A DNA stretch of 64,000 bases from Natronosalvus halobius (GTDB lineage Archaea; Halobacteriota; Halobacteria; Halobacteriales; Natrialbaceae), in the NCBI RefSeq assembly GCF_024138145.1, contig NZ_CP099997.1, forward strand, positions 496,001-560,000, read 5' to 3'. Below the pieces are notes generated by a model. It had not been told where the DNA came from and ran no database searches. It saw nothing but the letters and a program-made list of their open reading frames with translations. The position numbers and the translations under genes are program-made. Positions 9,170 through 17,693 of the stretch are shown piece after piece. How positions within the stretch are numbered: the stretch's first letter is position 1; each line of letters opens with the position of its first letter.

Positions 9170-9296
9170 GTCGATCAGTACGACCGTCGGGCAAAAAATA
9201 GGCCGTTCACGACCGCACGGACTGTCTCGAGAAACGGATAATTTCCGCCCGAGTGCCCCCTAGCGCTTTTTGCTCGCCGTCGTGGTACGTCGCTCG

Positions 9297-9992
9297 ATGG
9301 ATGCTCGAGGACCGTATTCCGAACGGACAGAGTGCGCCCACGACAGACGCGAGTTGCTTCGCTCGCTCGCGCTCGCACTGGCGGCCCTGGCAGTGCCGCA
9401 GTCTGTCAACGCACAGGAGGACGATGGTGCGGACAACGAAACCGAGGACGGCGACGAGAGCGGCGCACAGGGAACGGACGATGAAGAAGGAAGCGAGAAC
9501 GAAACACAGGAAGCGGACGACGAGGAGGGCGACCAGGACGGTGACGACGGGACGGCTGGCGAATTCGTAACCGTCGAACTCGTCGACTACGCGTACGAAC
9601 CCGGGACCGACAGTCCGCTCGAGATTCCGCCCGGCACGCTCGTGGAGTTCGTCTGGATCACCGACAATCACAACGTCGCCGTCGACAGCCAACCCGACGA
9701 CGCCAGTTGGGACGGATACGACCCGATCGAGAACACCGGCTTCGAGTACGAATTCACGTTCGAGACAGAAGGCGAGTACGAGTTCCACTGCGACCCGCAC
9801 CTCAGTCTCGGCATGGTCGGCACGATTACCGTCGATCCGGAAGCGTCGGTCGGCGGCGATGACGGTGGGGGCCTCCCGTCTGTCGTCCCCGGACCGGCCG
9901 TGACGCTCCTGGTCGCGACCCTCACGTCGCTCGTCGTCGTCATGACGCTGGTCTACGCGTTTTTGAAATACGGGAGCGACCCGAACGAATGA
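9297..9992 (+). CDS. Membrane-anchored cupredoxin (plastocyanin/halocyanin-like)
   Basis: From the ATG at 9297 the product has 231 residues. It opens with RRELLRSLALALAALAVPQS (tat-like signal), then an Asp/Glu-rich linker of about 55 residues. The cupredoxin domain covers about residues 85-180: FVWITDNHNVAVDS provides the first Cu histidine, and FHCDPHLSLGM provides Cys, His and Met of a type 1 copper site. A C-terminal helix (VTLLVATLTSLVVVMTLVYA) anchors it with the domain outside the cell, unlike the lipoprotein halocyanin at 31.5 kb. A role as small blue-copper electron carrier is inferred. Confidence 0.85.
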   Translation: MDARGPYSERTECAHDRRELLRSLALALAALAVPQSVNAQEDDGADNETEDGDESGAQGTDDEEGSENETQEADDEEGDQDGDDGTAGEFVTVELVDYAYEPGTDSPLEIPPGTLVEFVWITDNHNVAVDSQPDDASWDGYDPIENTGFEYEFTFETEGEYEFHCDPHLSLGMVGTITVDPEASVGGDDGGGLPSVVPGPAVTLLVATLTSLVVVMTLVYAFLKYGSDPNE

Positions 9993-10149
9993 CGCCCACG
10001 CTTGCTCCAGCGGATTGACGGGTACCGCGTCCCTGCGGGAGGACGAGTCGATGACCGATTCGCGCCGTCGAGCGCATTCGACCGCTCGCTGACGGCCTCG
10101 CCGACGCTCGAGTAATCCACGTCAATTACGGTTTTCCCTTCCTCACCAC

Positions 10150-10221
10150 ATGGAGGACTCCCTCGTCTTCTTCGATGCACTGATTCACCCGTATCGCCAA
10201 GGAGAACCCGAACCACGATGA
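10150..10221 (+). CDS. Possible 23-aa leader ORF coupled to mobA
   Basis: ATG at 10150 opens a 23-codon frame (MEDSLVFFDALIHPYRQGEP...) that ends in a TGA overlapping the mobA start as ATGA. Translational coupling by ATGA is common in this window between genuine neighbours. It may be a leader peptide, or simply chance because the frame is short. Confidence 0.3.
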   Translation: MEDSLVFFDALIHPYRQGEPEPR

Positions 10222-10877
10222 CCGAGACTCCCTCGCGCGCCGGCGTCATCATCGCGGGCGGGTTTTCGACTCGCTTCCAGGACGGCGACAAGGCAGTCGC
10301 CGACCTCGACGGCACGCCGTTGATCGGCCACGTCGCCGACCGACTCGAGGACGTGACGGACGAACTCGTCGTCAACTGCCGCGCCGAGCAGGTCGACGCC
10401 CTCCAGGACGCACTCGAAACCAGGTCGCGGACGATCCAGGTGGCCGTCGACCGAACGCCAGACCGCGGTCCTCTCGCCGGGATCGCGACGGGGCTCGAGG
10501 CCGCGAGCGCTCCCGTCGCGGCGGTCGTAGCGTGTGACATGCCGTTCGTCGAGACGGCGTTACTCGAGGCACTGTTCGAGCGACTCGAGGGTGATGGTGA
10601 TCGTGAGACCGACGAACATGAGGTTAGGACGGCGGCCGTCGTCCCGAAGCATCCGGACGGCTGGTTCCAGACGACCCAGGCCGTCTACCGGACAGAACCG
10701 ATGGCCAATGCGTGTCGCACGGCGCTCGAGGCCGACGAGGGCAAGATCCTGGCTGCGCTCGACAGGATCGAGTGGACCGTCCTGGAGCCAGCCGACTGGA
10801 AACGACACGCGACGCTCGGTTCGTTCGACAGCATCGACACGCGAGCGGACCTCGAGGCGGCACGGGCGCGGTTCTGA
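10218..10877 (+). CDS. mobA: Molybdenum cofactor guanylyltransferase
   Basis: A 219-residue nucleotidyltransferase. The N-terminal motif is AGVIIAGGFSTRFQDGDKAV at residues 8-27, a variant of the LAGGxSxRMGxDK loop that binds GTP; PLIGHVADRL follows. The middle has RTPDRGPLAGIATGLEAA and VVACDMPFVE (metal-binding D in CDMP). This is the order seen in MobA, which attaches GMP to molybdopterin for DMSO/nitrate-reductase-type enzymes. F-Q replaces the usual M-G in the loop. No molybdoenzyme gene lies in this window. Confidence 0.85.
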   Translation: MTETPSRAGVIIAGGFSTRFQDGDKAVADLDGTPLIGHVADRLEDVTDELVVNCRAEQVDALQDALETRSRTIQVAVDRTPDRGPLAGIATGLEAASAPVAAVVACDMPFVETALLEALFERLEGDGDRETDEHEVRTAAVVPKHPDGWFQTTQAVYRTEPMANACRTALEADEGKILAALDRIEWTVLEPADWKRHATLGSFDSIDTRADLEAARARF

Positions 10878-10903
10878 CCTGCGAAAATTCTGCCCCCGAT
10901 CGA

Positions 10904-11773
10904 TCAGGCCATGCGCGGTGGCGGCACGAGCAACACGTTCCCGTTCGCGCGGGTGACGAGGTCCTCGGAGACGCTCCCGAGCAGGAGCCGTCGCAGGCGG
11001 CTGTGTCCGCGGGAGCCAACGAGGGTCGTCGTCGGCTCGTACTCGGCCTCGACGTCGAGGATTTCGTCAGCCGGATCTCCCTGCCTGCGTTCGATCCGGG
11101 CGTCGATTCCCCACTCCTGGAGCTGGTCGGCGAGTTCCTCGAGTCGCTGGCGAGGGTCTTCTCCCTCTGGAAGCTCGGGATCTTTCGGCGTCTCGACGTG
11201 AACGAGGGTCGCCTCCCTGGTGGCGTGTCGGAGATACGAGAACGCGTCGAACGCACGGTCGGCGTTCTCGGAGAAGTCCGTCGCGTAGAGCATTCGCTCG
11301 AACAGGTGTTTGCGGACGATTTCGGGCTCGTCGACGCCGCGCTCGATTCGGTTGACGAGCAACGGCGTCTCGCTCGTGCGGGCGAGGTTACGCGCGGTCG
11401 ACCCGATCACCCGGTTCTCGAGCGGGCTCTTCCCGCGGGAGCCGACGATCGTCATGCTCGCACCGATCGTCTCCGCAATTCCCCTGATTCGCCGGTGGGG
11501 CGTCCCCCGAACGACGTGGGTTTCGACGTCGAAGCCGGCGCCCTCGATGACGTTGCGGTATCGCTCGAGTGCGCGTTCGCGCCGCCCCTCGAAGTCCATG
11601 CCGGGCATACCTGCGTGTACGTTCGAGGGGATGACCGTCACCAGGTGAATCTCCTCGATGCCGATCCGGCCGAGACACTCGAGGCAGGTCTCGGTCTCGA
11701 TCGTCGCCTCACTGGCGGCTGAAAGGTCGGTCGCCAAGACGGCTTTCATACCGTCGCTAGGGGACCCAGACAT
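10904..11773 (-). CDS. Tandem universal stress protein (two UspA domains)
   Basis: About 289 residues from the ATG at 11773 (ATGs at 11794 and 11749 are alternatives). Domain 1 starts at KAVLATDLSAASEA and ends with the ATP motif G-2x-G-9x-G-S/T in VGSRGKSPLENRVIGST. Domain 2 starts at ERMLYATDFSENADRAF and repeats the motif in VGSRGHSRLRRLLLGS. Both domains keep the ATP-binding glycines. AT-rich DNA (AATATTAT and neighbours) just upstream makes either a 11773 or a 11749 start plausible. It is convergent with mobA. Confidence 0.88.
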   Translation of the reverse strand: MSGSPSDGMKAVLATDLSAASEATIETETCLECLGRIGIEEIHLVTVIPSNVHAGMPGMDFEGRRERALERYRNVIEGAGFDVETHVVRGTPHRRIRGIAETIGASMTIVGSRGKSPLENRVIGSTARNLARTSETPLLVNRIERGVDEPEIVRKHLFERMLYATDFSENADRAFDAFSYLRHATREATLVHVETPKDPELPEGEDPRQRLEELADQLQEWGIDARIERRQGDPADEILDVEAEYEPTTTLVGSRGHSRLRRLLLGSVSEDLVTRANGNVLLVPPPRMA

Positions 11774-12305
11774 AATATTGTTTTGAATATCCAATACTGT
11801 TTAGAGAAGGTTTCGGGCGTTGATCGCTCGGTTCGGTGAGTGCACCCGTTCGGTGCTGAACAGGTTGTTCGGTAAGATGTTCGTTTACGCGCACGAATCA
11901 ACCCTTCAGATGTCCCCAGGCCGTCTCTACGACTCGAGTCCTCAGCGAGGTGGCGGTTGCGAGTAGCCAGCGGTCGACTACAGTGAACGTGGTGTTCACG
12001 CATCGATTGTCGAACGAACCCGCGACACCGGACGGATATTCTCGTGGCGTGGGGTCACGCATCCTCGTCATTCCGGCGTCGATCCGCGCGTGAGACGCTC
12101 GGGTCCGTGCTCAACCGCCCCGCCGAACGCTCACGTATTTCTGTAACGTATTCGAATATCTCTGTTGGTTAGGCGTGGGATAGGTGACGGTAATATTGTG
12201 CACTAATCCCAAAAGCGTTATAGGTACCTCTGCAGTAGAAGGTGACGAGCAGAAAACCGTGATCTACACACAACCGGAATACGCGAAGAACGGAGGTCGA
12301 GACGA
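11774..12305. other. 530-base gene-free stretch before the sulfite-exporter operon
   Basis: No supportable coding frame. The right part (about 12130-12240) is AT-rich for this genome and carries GTAATATTGTGCACTAATCC at 12189-12208 (an imperfect dyad around GTGCAC) and a TATA-like GCGTTATAGGT near 12213, about 85 bases before the small ORF at 12306. These probably form the promoter of the DUF7512-TauE pair. The left part shows nothing recognisable. Confidence 0.45.
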
Positions 12306-12455
12306 ATGATCGAGTTCGCCTCCCTGTCGGAACCAGTACAGGCAGGCGTCCTCGTGGGTGCCGTCCTCGTCGAGGCAATCGTCCTCTACGTGGGGTACGG
12401 TTTACTCGAGCGAGTCGCCGCACCGCCCCTGATCGACGCTATCGAAAACGTCTAA
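12306..12455 (+). CDS. Small single-helix membrane protein (DUF7512-like)
   Basis: A 49-residue ORF: MIEFASLSEPVQAGVLVGAV followed by LVEAIVLYVGYGLLERVAAP and LIDAIENV. It has one long hydrophobic helix (about residues 12-34) and an E-A-I-V-L-Y-V-G-Y core. I recognise the pattern of tiny haloarchaeal proteins found next to TauE/SafE exporters (named DUF7512 in recent databases, from memory). It ends one base before the exporter ATG, so co-transcription and coupled translation are almost certain; a partner or assembly subunit of the exporter is the natural inference. Confidence 0.8.
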   Translation: MIEFASLSEPVQAGVLVGAVLVEAIVLYVGYGLLERVAAPPLIDAIENV

Positions 12456-12456
12456 T

Positions 12457-13506
12457 ATGGAGGTATTCGGCATCGCGCTCACGATGCTCGTCCTGTTCGT
12501 GAGCTTCGGCTTCATGGTTGGCGTCCTGTTCGGCTTCTTCGGGATGGGTGGATCCTTCCTCGTGACGCCGGCGCTCCTGGTCATGGGTTACCCGGCCCGC
12601 GTCGCGGTCGGGAGTGGTATGGCGTTCGTCTTCGGGACCGCCGTCATCGCGACGATGAAACACCACGACCTCGGCCAGGTTGACTACAAACTCGGCGGGT
12701 TGATGATCGTCGGGACGACCGTCGGCATCGAAGTCGGGCGGATCGGGGTCTTCTACCTCGAGGAACTCGGCCTCGCCAGCGGCGTCATCGGCGTCACCTA
12801 CGTCGTGTTGCTGGGGTCGATCGGTCTGTTCGTCACCCGGAACGCGCTGAAGGGTGATGGTGACGGTAACGGCACCGATACCTCGGGCGGCCACCACGAC
12901 GCCGCCAACCAGGAGATCGATCCGGACGCGATCCCGGACATCGCGAAGAAAATTCAGTCCTACCACGTGCCCCCGATGATGACCATCGCCGGCGGAATCA
13001 CGGTCTCGCTGTGGATGGTTCTCGGCGTCGCGTTCGTCACGGGGCTGTTGTCGGGCTTCCTCGGCGTTGGCGGCGGATTCATCCGCATGCCCGCGATGTT
13101 CTACCTGATCGGGGTCCCCGTCCCGGTGGCCGTCGGGACTGACCTGTTCGAGATCGTCTTCTCTGGCGGGATCGGGTCGTTCCTCTACGGCCTCGAAGGC
13201 GGCGTCGACCTCTCGATCGTCGCGCCGTTGCTGGCCGGGAGCGCATTCGGCGCCCGCATCGGTTCGGCGGCGACCAGCATCGTCGACGAGGGTGACATCA
13301 AGATCTACTTCGGCCTGATGCTCCTGGGCGGATCGGTCGCCGTCGCGTTCCGCCAGGCCGGGGACTACCTCGGGATGGAGGTCCTGAGCACGGTTAGCTT
13401 CGCGTTGATCTTGCTCTCAGCGTTCATGGTCAGTGGAGCCGTCATCTACAGCACCATCGTCGCGATGCGACAGAACGCTCGGATCGCCCGTTCGACGGCC
13501 GATTAG
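12457..13506 (+). CDS. TauE/SafE (TSUP) family anion exporter
   Basis: A 349-residue membrane protein with two TSUP repeats. Repeat 1 shows GVLFGFFGMGGSFLVTPALL with PARVAVGSGMAFVF; repeat 2 shows GLLSGFLGVGGGFIRMPAMF with PVPVAVGTDLFEIVFSG. The repeats are joined by a hydrophilic loop (about residues 130-180) rich in Gly/Asp/His (GDGDGNGTDTSGGHHD). Members move sulfite, sulfoacetate or related organosulfonates out of cells. Preceded by the 49-aa membrane peptide. A second, different TSUP gene lies at 36.2-37.2 kb. Confidence 0.9.
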   Translation: MEVFGIALTMLVLFVSFGFMVGVLFGFFGMGGSFLVTPALLVMGYPARVAVGSGMAFVFGTAVIATMKHHDLGQVDYKLGGLMIVGTTVGIEVGRIGVFYLEELGLASGVIGVTYVVLLGSIGLFVTRNALKGDGDGNGTDTSGGHHDAANQEIDPDAIPDIAKKIQSYHVPPMMTIAGGITVSLWMVLGVAFVTGLLSGFLGVGGGFIRMPAMFYLIGVPVPVAVGTDLFEIVFSGGIGSFLYGLEGGVDLSIVAPLLAGSAFGARIGSAATSIVDEGDIKIYFGLMLLGGSVAVAFRQAGDYLGMEVLSTVSFALILLSAFMVSGAVIYSTIVAMRQNARIARSTAD

Positions 13507-13594
13507 TCGGGGCTCGAATGCGTTCGGAGTACTCGTTTTCGACGTAGCACGGTACTCGAGACCGTCAGCCAGTGGTCTCGAGCCCGCGGGGACG

Positions 13595-13882
13595 CTATAT
13601 CGGATCGTCGGGGCCGTGCTCGGCAGCCATTCGCGTCGCCTCGGTCGCGTAGCGTTCCCGCTGGTCGGGGTCGTCGACCGACCCGAGGTTGTCGGCATCG
13701 ACTTCGAGTGCAGCGGTCGTCTCCCGAGCATCGGTGAAACTCGTGAGCGCCCGTTCCTTACGGAAGTAGCGCTCGCCGTCGGGCGTCGCGTAGACGAGGA
13801 TGATGAGATTCTGTTCGTCGTCGGAGTACGTTCGCTCGACCAGCCAGACTCGAACGCCCTCCTGGTCCGCGTCGGACGCCAT
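13595..13882 (-). CDS. Conserved-looking small acidic protein of unknown function
   Basis: A 95-residue ORF from the ATG at 13882. Reading: MASDADQEGVRVWLVERTYS, then NLIILVYATPDGERYFRKER, DARETTAALEVDADNL and a C-terminal RERYATEATRMAAEHG. The alternating hydrophobic pattern at residues 11-45 suggests a small beta-rich domain that may end in helices. Codon use is typical of the neighbours, so I believe it is expressed, but I do not recognise the family. It is convergent with the TauE gene. Confidence 0.65.
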   Translation of the reverse strand: MASDADQEGVRVWLVERTYSDDEQNLIILVYATPDGERYFRKERALTSFTDARETTAALEVDADNLGSVDDPDQRERYATEATRMAAEHGPDDPI

Positions 13883-14018
13883 ACCGGGATCCAGGACGCG
13901 GATTCCCAAAGTCGTTTGGCAGTCACGTGCCCTTCGCGGGGTACCGCTCGTGTGCATCGGAAGGCGCTTGCATGAGCATGTGTGGCGTTGATCCGGTTTG
14001 GTGTTGTTCGCTCTTGTG

Positions 14019-14360
14019 ATGGCGCTACAACAACTGCCGCGGGACGACGAGATGAAAGACTGCATCGACAACTGCCTCGAGGCCGCCCAGGTCTGTGAGT
14101 GGTGTGCAGACGCGTGTGCCGACCACGGCGAGGAGATGGCCGAGTGCATCCGGCTCTGTCGGGACGTCGCCGACCTGGCAACGTTGCACGCACGATTCAT
14201 GGCCCGCGATTCGGATTACCACGGCGACCTCGCCGCTATCTGTGCGGACGCCTGCGAGGCCTGTGCCGAGGAGTGCGAACAGCACGATCACGATCACTGT
14301 CAGGCCTGTGCGGAGGTCCTTCCGAAGTGTGCCGAATCGTGTCGCGCTATGGCCAGCTAG
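14019..14360 (+). CDS. Four-helix-bundle copper-binding protein (DUF326 class)
   Basis: 113 residues from ATG 14019. The sequence is built of cysteine pairs spaced for helices: CIDNCLEAAQVCEWCADAC, CIRLCRDVADL, CADACEACAEECEQH, HCQACAEVLPKC and CAESC, 14 Cys in all. This is the Csp-like/DUF326 four-helix bundle that stores Cu(I) through Cys lining the core. No signal peptide is present, so it is cytosolic. One base separates its stop from the DUF2243 start, suggesting a copper-handling pair. Confidence 0.88.
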   Translation: MALQQLPRDDEMKDCIDNCLEAAQVCEWCADACADHGEEMAECIRLCRDVADLATLHARFMARDSDYHGDLAAICADACEACAEECEQHDHDHCQACAEVLPKCAESCRAMAS

Positions 14361-14361
14361 G

Positions 14362-14892
14362 ATGGCGCCACCCCCGCAATCGGAGACGTGGCTCGGGCTC
14401 TCCGCGCGGTCGAAACCGCTCGTCCAGGCCGGAGTCGCCCTCGGTGTCGGACTGGGCGGATTTTTCGACGGCATCGTCCTGCATCAGATCTTGCAGTGGC
14501 ACCACATGCTCTCGGCCCGGACGGACACGACCGACCTCGCTGCGTTACAGCTCAATGTCCTCGCCGACGGGCTCTTTCACGTGGCGACATACGCGTTCAC
14601 GATCGTCGGGATCGTGTTGATCGTCCGCGCGTGGCGACATCCGTACGTCCCACCCTCGAGCCGAACGCTATTCGGTTCGGTTCTGATGGGCTGGGGTCTC
14701 TTCAACCTGGTCGAGGGACTCGTCAATCACCACCTCCTCGAACTCCACCACGTGTGGCCCGACGGGCCGGCGAGCGTCCTGGTATTCGACGTCGCGTTCT
14801 TGCTGTCGGGCGTGCTCTTGCTCGCGCTCGGGTACGGTATCGCTCGCTCGGACTCGGATGCAGCCGGCAGTACCCGAAGTGAAGCCGCCTGA
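14362..14892 (+). CDS. DUF2243 family membrane protein
   Basis: 176 residues from the ATG at 14362, immediately after the copper-protein stop. Four hydrophobic helices (about 22-45, 65-95, 105-125 and 138-165) carry the DUF2243 histidine motifs: FFDGIVLHQILQWHH and NLVEGLVNHHLLELHHVW. The histidine clusters at the membrane face suggest metal or haem handling. The gene pairing with a Cys-rich copper-storage protein supports a metal role; that is inference, since the family has no proven function. Confidence 0.85.
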   Translation: MAPPPQSETWLGLSARSKPLVQAGVALGVGLGGFFDGIVLHQILQWHHMLSARTDTTDLAALQLNVLADGLFHVATYAFTIVGIVLIVRAWRHPYVPPSSRTLFGSVLMGWGLFNLVEGLVNHHLLELHHVWPDGPASVLVFDVAFLLSGVLLLALGYGIARSDSDAAGSTRSEAA

Positions 14893-15051
14893 TCGCAGAC
14901 GTCCTGCCGTTTCGACTTCGAGCAGAATTTCGGAAAGTTCGCAATCAACCTTGCTCGAGATTCGTTCTAATTAATCGAAATGCTACCAATACTCGCTAAT
15001 TTAAGGAGTTAGAGTGCTGCGACCTCACTCCACAACTCGAGGCCACGATAC

Positions 15052-15083
15052 TGTATTGCACAATACACACAAAACCTTTAAAC
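15052..15083 (+). promoter_or_regulatory. Thioredoxin operon promoter with palindromic operator
   Basis: The palindrome TGTATTG-CA-CAATACA at 15052-15067 has perfect 7-base arms. It is followed by a TATA box (CTTTAAAC, 15076-15083) centred about 28 bases before the ATG at 15108. The dyad sits directly upstream of the TATA/BRE, where an archaeal activator or repressor would act. Confidence 0.65.
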
Positions 15084-15107
15084 ACTCCCGGGCCATACGA
15101 AGAGGTG

Positions 15108-15467
15108 ATGTCATCTGATGCATACAGCGGAACCGACCAGACCGCCGACGAACCAGTCTACATCCAGGGCCAGTCCCACTTCGAAGAGGTCGTGAGCGAG
15201 AACGACGTCGTTCTCGTCGACTTCTTCGCGACGTGGTGTGGCCCGTGCCAGATGCTCGAGCCGGTGATGGAGCAACTCGCCACGGAGACCGACGCCACGG
15301 TCGCGAAGGTCGACGTCGACGACAACCAGCCGCTCGCGGGCAGCTTCGGCGTTCGCGGCGTCCCGACAATCATGGTGTTCGCCGACGGCGAGCAGGTCGA
15401 ACAGCAGGTCGGCGCGTTGCCCGCCGACCGACTCCGCAGCCTGGTCGAGGGATACACGAACGAATGA
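15108..15467 (+). CDS. trxA: Thioredoxin
   Basis: 119 residues from the ATG at 15108; an in-frame GTG directly before it is also possible, but GAGGTG upstream of ATG serves as a ribosome-binding site. The thioredoxin fold is complete: VVLVDFFATWCGPCQMLEPV with the CGPC redox centre at residues 44-47, KVDVDDNQPLAGSFGV, and the cis-proline in VRGVPTIMVF. The acidic N-terminal extension of about 20 residues is usual in haloarchaea. It overlaps the thioredoxin reductase gene by ATGA. Confidence 0.95.
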   Translation: MSSDAYSGTDQTADEPVYIQGQSHFEEVVSENDVVLVDFFATWCGPCQMLEPVMEQLATETDATVAKVDVDDNQPLAGSFGVRGVPTIMVFADGEQVEQQVGALPADRLRSLVEGYTNE

Positions 15468-16519
15468 GCGAGGAGAAACGCGACTCTGACCACGACCACG
15501 ACCACGACCTCGACCTCGTCGTCGTCGGCTCCGGCGTCGCTGGCCTCTCCGCGGCCGTCTACGCCGCGCGGGCGGACCTCGGGCCGCTCGTGCTCGAGGG
15601 CCCCGAACCCGGCGGTCAGCTGACGCTCACGACGGAAGTCGAGAACTTCCTCGGCTTCCCGGAGGGCGTCGGCGGCATGGAACTCGTACAGCGCGGGAAG
15701 GAACAGGCAGAGCGATTCGGCGCCGAGTTCGCCCACGGAACCGTCGAGGCGGCCGACCTCGAGGCCCACCCGTTCGAACTCGACCTCTCGAGCGGCGAGA
15801 CGATCCGGACACGCGCACTGATCGTCGCCACCGGCGCGAGCGCTCGCTGGGTCGGTGCCGAAAACGAGGACGAGTTGATGGGGTACGGGCTCTCGACGTG
15901 TGCGACCTGCGACGGCGCCTTCCACCGCGGCGACGACGTGCTCGTCGTCGGGGGCGGCGACAGCGCGATGGAGGAGGCGCTCTTCCTCGCGAAGTTCGCC
16001 GAGAGTGTCACGGTCGTCCACCGACGCGACGAACTTCGCGCCTCCGACATCATGGCCCGGCGCGCTCGTGATCACGAGACGATCTCGTTCCGCTGGAACG
16101 CCGAACTGCTCGCGATCCAGGGCGACCGGGACTCGGGCGTCACCGGCGCGACGCTCGTGAGCCACCCCGATGGCCACCCGATCGAGAAGGTCGAGGTCGG
16201 CGAGGACGTCATCGAGGAAACCGTCGACGTCGGCGGCATCTTCTACGGCGTCGGCCACGTCCCAAACACCGACTTCCTCGTGGATACGCCCGTCTCGCTG
16301 GACGCCGCGGGCTACCTCGAGACCCGGGGCTCGACGACCGAGACCGACGTGCCCGGCGTCTTCGGCGCCGGCGACGTCATGGACCCACAGTACCGGCAAG
16401 CAATCACCGCAGCCGGGACGGGGAGCATGGCCGCGCTCGACGCCGAGGCCTGGGTCGAGGAGACGGACGCCGAACTGGCAACGGAACCGGCAGCCCCTCC
16501 GATCGAGGCCAACGATTAG
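15464..16519 (+). CDS. trxB: Thioredoxin-disulfide reductase
   Basis: 351 residues. FAD-binding GSGVAGLSAAVYAA near residue 24, the GGQLTLTTEVENFLGFPEG segment, the active-site disulfide CATC in STCATCDGAF, the NAD(P) motif VVGGGDSAMEEALFLAKFA and the second FAD motif GVFGAGDV are all in the usual order for low-Mr TrxB. The N-terminus carries an Asp-His repeat (DSDHDHDHDLD). The ATGA overlap with trxA makes a two-gene redox operon. The sequence does not decide between NADPH and NADH. Confidence 0.93.
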   Translation: MSEEKRDSDHDHDHDLDLVVVGSGVAGLSAAVYAARADLGPLVLEGPEPGGQLTLTTEVENFLGFPEGVGGMELVQRGKEQAERFGAEFAHGTVEAADLEAHPFELDLSSGETIRTRALIVATGASARWVGAENEDELMGYGLSTCATCDGAFHRGDDVLVVGGGDSAMEEALFLAKFAESVTVVHRRDELRASDIMARRARDHETISFRWNAELLAIQGDRDSGVTGATLVSHPDGHPIEKVEVGEDVIEETVDVGGIFYGVGHVPNTDFLVDTPVSLDAAGYLETRGSTTETDVPGVFGAGDVMDPQYRQAITAAGTGSMAALDAEAWVEETDAELATEPAAPPIEAND

Positions 16520-16549
16520 GGCCTTCGACGAGTAAACTCAGCTATTCTC

Positions 16550-17662
16550 ATGGACCACGAGACCCTTCGCGCGGACATTCCGGCGCTCGAGCACGGCATC
16601 TACCTGAACACCGGCGCCGGCGGGCCCAGCCCCCGGCCCGTCGTCGAGACGATCGAGTCGTCCCTCGAGTCCCACGAGTACGACGCGCCGACCGGCGAGG
16701 GCATGTACGCCGCGGCCAGCTCGAGCCTCGACCGGGCGAAGACGGCGGTCGCCGACCTCATCGGCGCTCGCGAGACTGAAATCGCGCTCACCCAGAGCAC
16801 GACCGACGGCATCAACCGCGTCGCCGGCGCGTTCGACTGGGACGAACGCGACGTCGTCGTCCGCACTGACCTCGAACACCCGGCGGGGATCCTGCCGTGG
16901 CGACGGCTCGAGCGTACGCGCGGCACGGAGGTTCGCGTCCTCGAGACGGAGGAGGGGAAACTGGACCTCGAAGCCGCGAAGGACGCACTCGAGGGAGCGA
17001 CGCTCCTGGTCGTAAGTTCGATCACCTGGACACACGGAACGCGACTGCCGATCGAGGAACTCGTCGAGCTGGCACACGATGCCGACGCGCGGGTCCTCGT
17101 CGACGCCGTGCAGTCGCCTGGACAGACCACCGTCGACGTCACCGACTGGGGGGCCGATTTCGTCGTCGGCGCCGGTCACAAGTGGCTGCTCGGCCCCTTC
17201 GGCGCCGGCTTCCTCTACGTCCGCGAGGGGGCCGAACGCGAGTGCGTGCCGGGTGCGATCGGCTACCGGAGCGTGACCGACGCCTCCGCGCACGACTATG
17301 AGTACGCGCCCGGTGCCGGTCGGTTCGAGGTCGGCACGACCAGCCCCGCCCTCTACGACGGCCTGGCGGCGGCGATCGACTATCACCAGGAACTCGGAAC
17401 GGAAGCCATCGAGTCCCGTATCGTCGATCTTACCGAGTATCTCACGGACGGCCTCCCGGACTCCGCGTTGTGCAGCCCCCGTGAGTTCGAGTCCGGACTC
17501 GTCACGATCGACGTGCCCGATCCGGAGGCGACGGTCGACCGCCTCGCCGAGCAAGACGTCGCCGTTCGGTCGCTCTCGTACCCGGACGCCATCAGGGCGT
17601 CAGTTCACGCGTTCAACACGCGAGACGACCTGGACGCGTTGCTCGAGGCGTTGAAACGATAG
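16550..17662 (+). CDS. Class V aminotransferase-fold PLP enzyme
   Basis: 370 residues. It starts LRADIPALEHGIYLNTGAGG, as in cysteine-desulfurase-like and isopenicillin-epimerase-like members. The PLP lysine lies in VVGAGHKWLLGPFGAGFLYV (about residue 210); the aspartate binding the pyridine nitrogen is in RVLVDAVQSPGQ. No desulfurase active-site cysteine loop is evident, so a cysteine desulfurase is less likely than an aminotransferase or lyase. It follows trxB by 30 bases on the same strand and could share its transcript. Substrate unknown. Confidence 0.88.
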   Translation: MDHETLRADIPALEHGIYLNTGAGGPSPRPVVETIESSLESHEYDAPTGEGMYAAASSSLDRAKTAVADLIGARETEIALTQSTTDGINRVAGAFDWDERDVVVRTDLEHPAGILPWRRLERTRGTEVRVLETEEGKLDLEAAKDALEGATLLVVSSITWTHGTRLPIEELVELAHDADARVLVDAVQSPGQTTVDVTDWGADFVVGAGHKWLLGPFGAGFLYVREGAERECVPGAIGYRSVTDASAHDYEYAPGAGRFEVGTTSPALYDGLAAAIDYHQELGTEAIESRIVDLTEYLTDGLPDSALCSPREFESGLVTIDVPDPEATVDRLAEQDVAVRSLSYPDAIRASVHAFNTRDDLDALLEALKR

Positions 17663-17693
17663 TTTTAGGAGTAAAAGAGAAGAGCGTAGCCGA

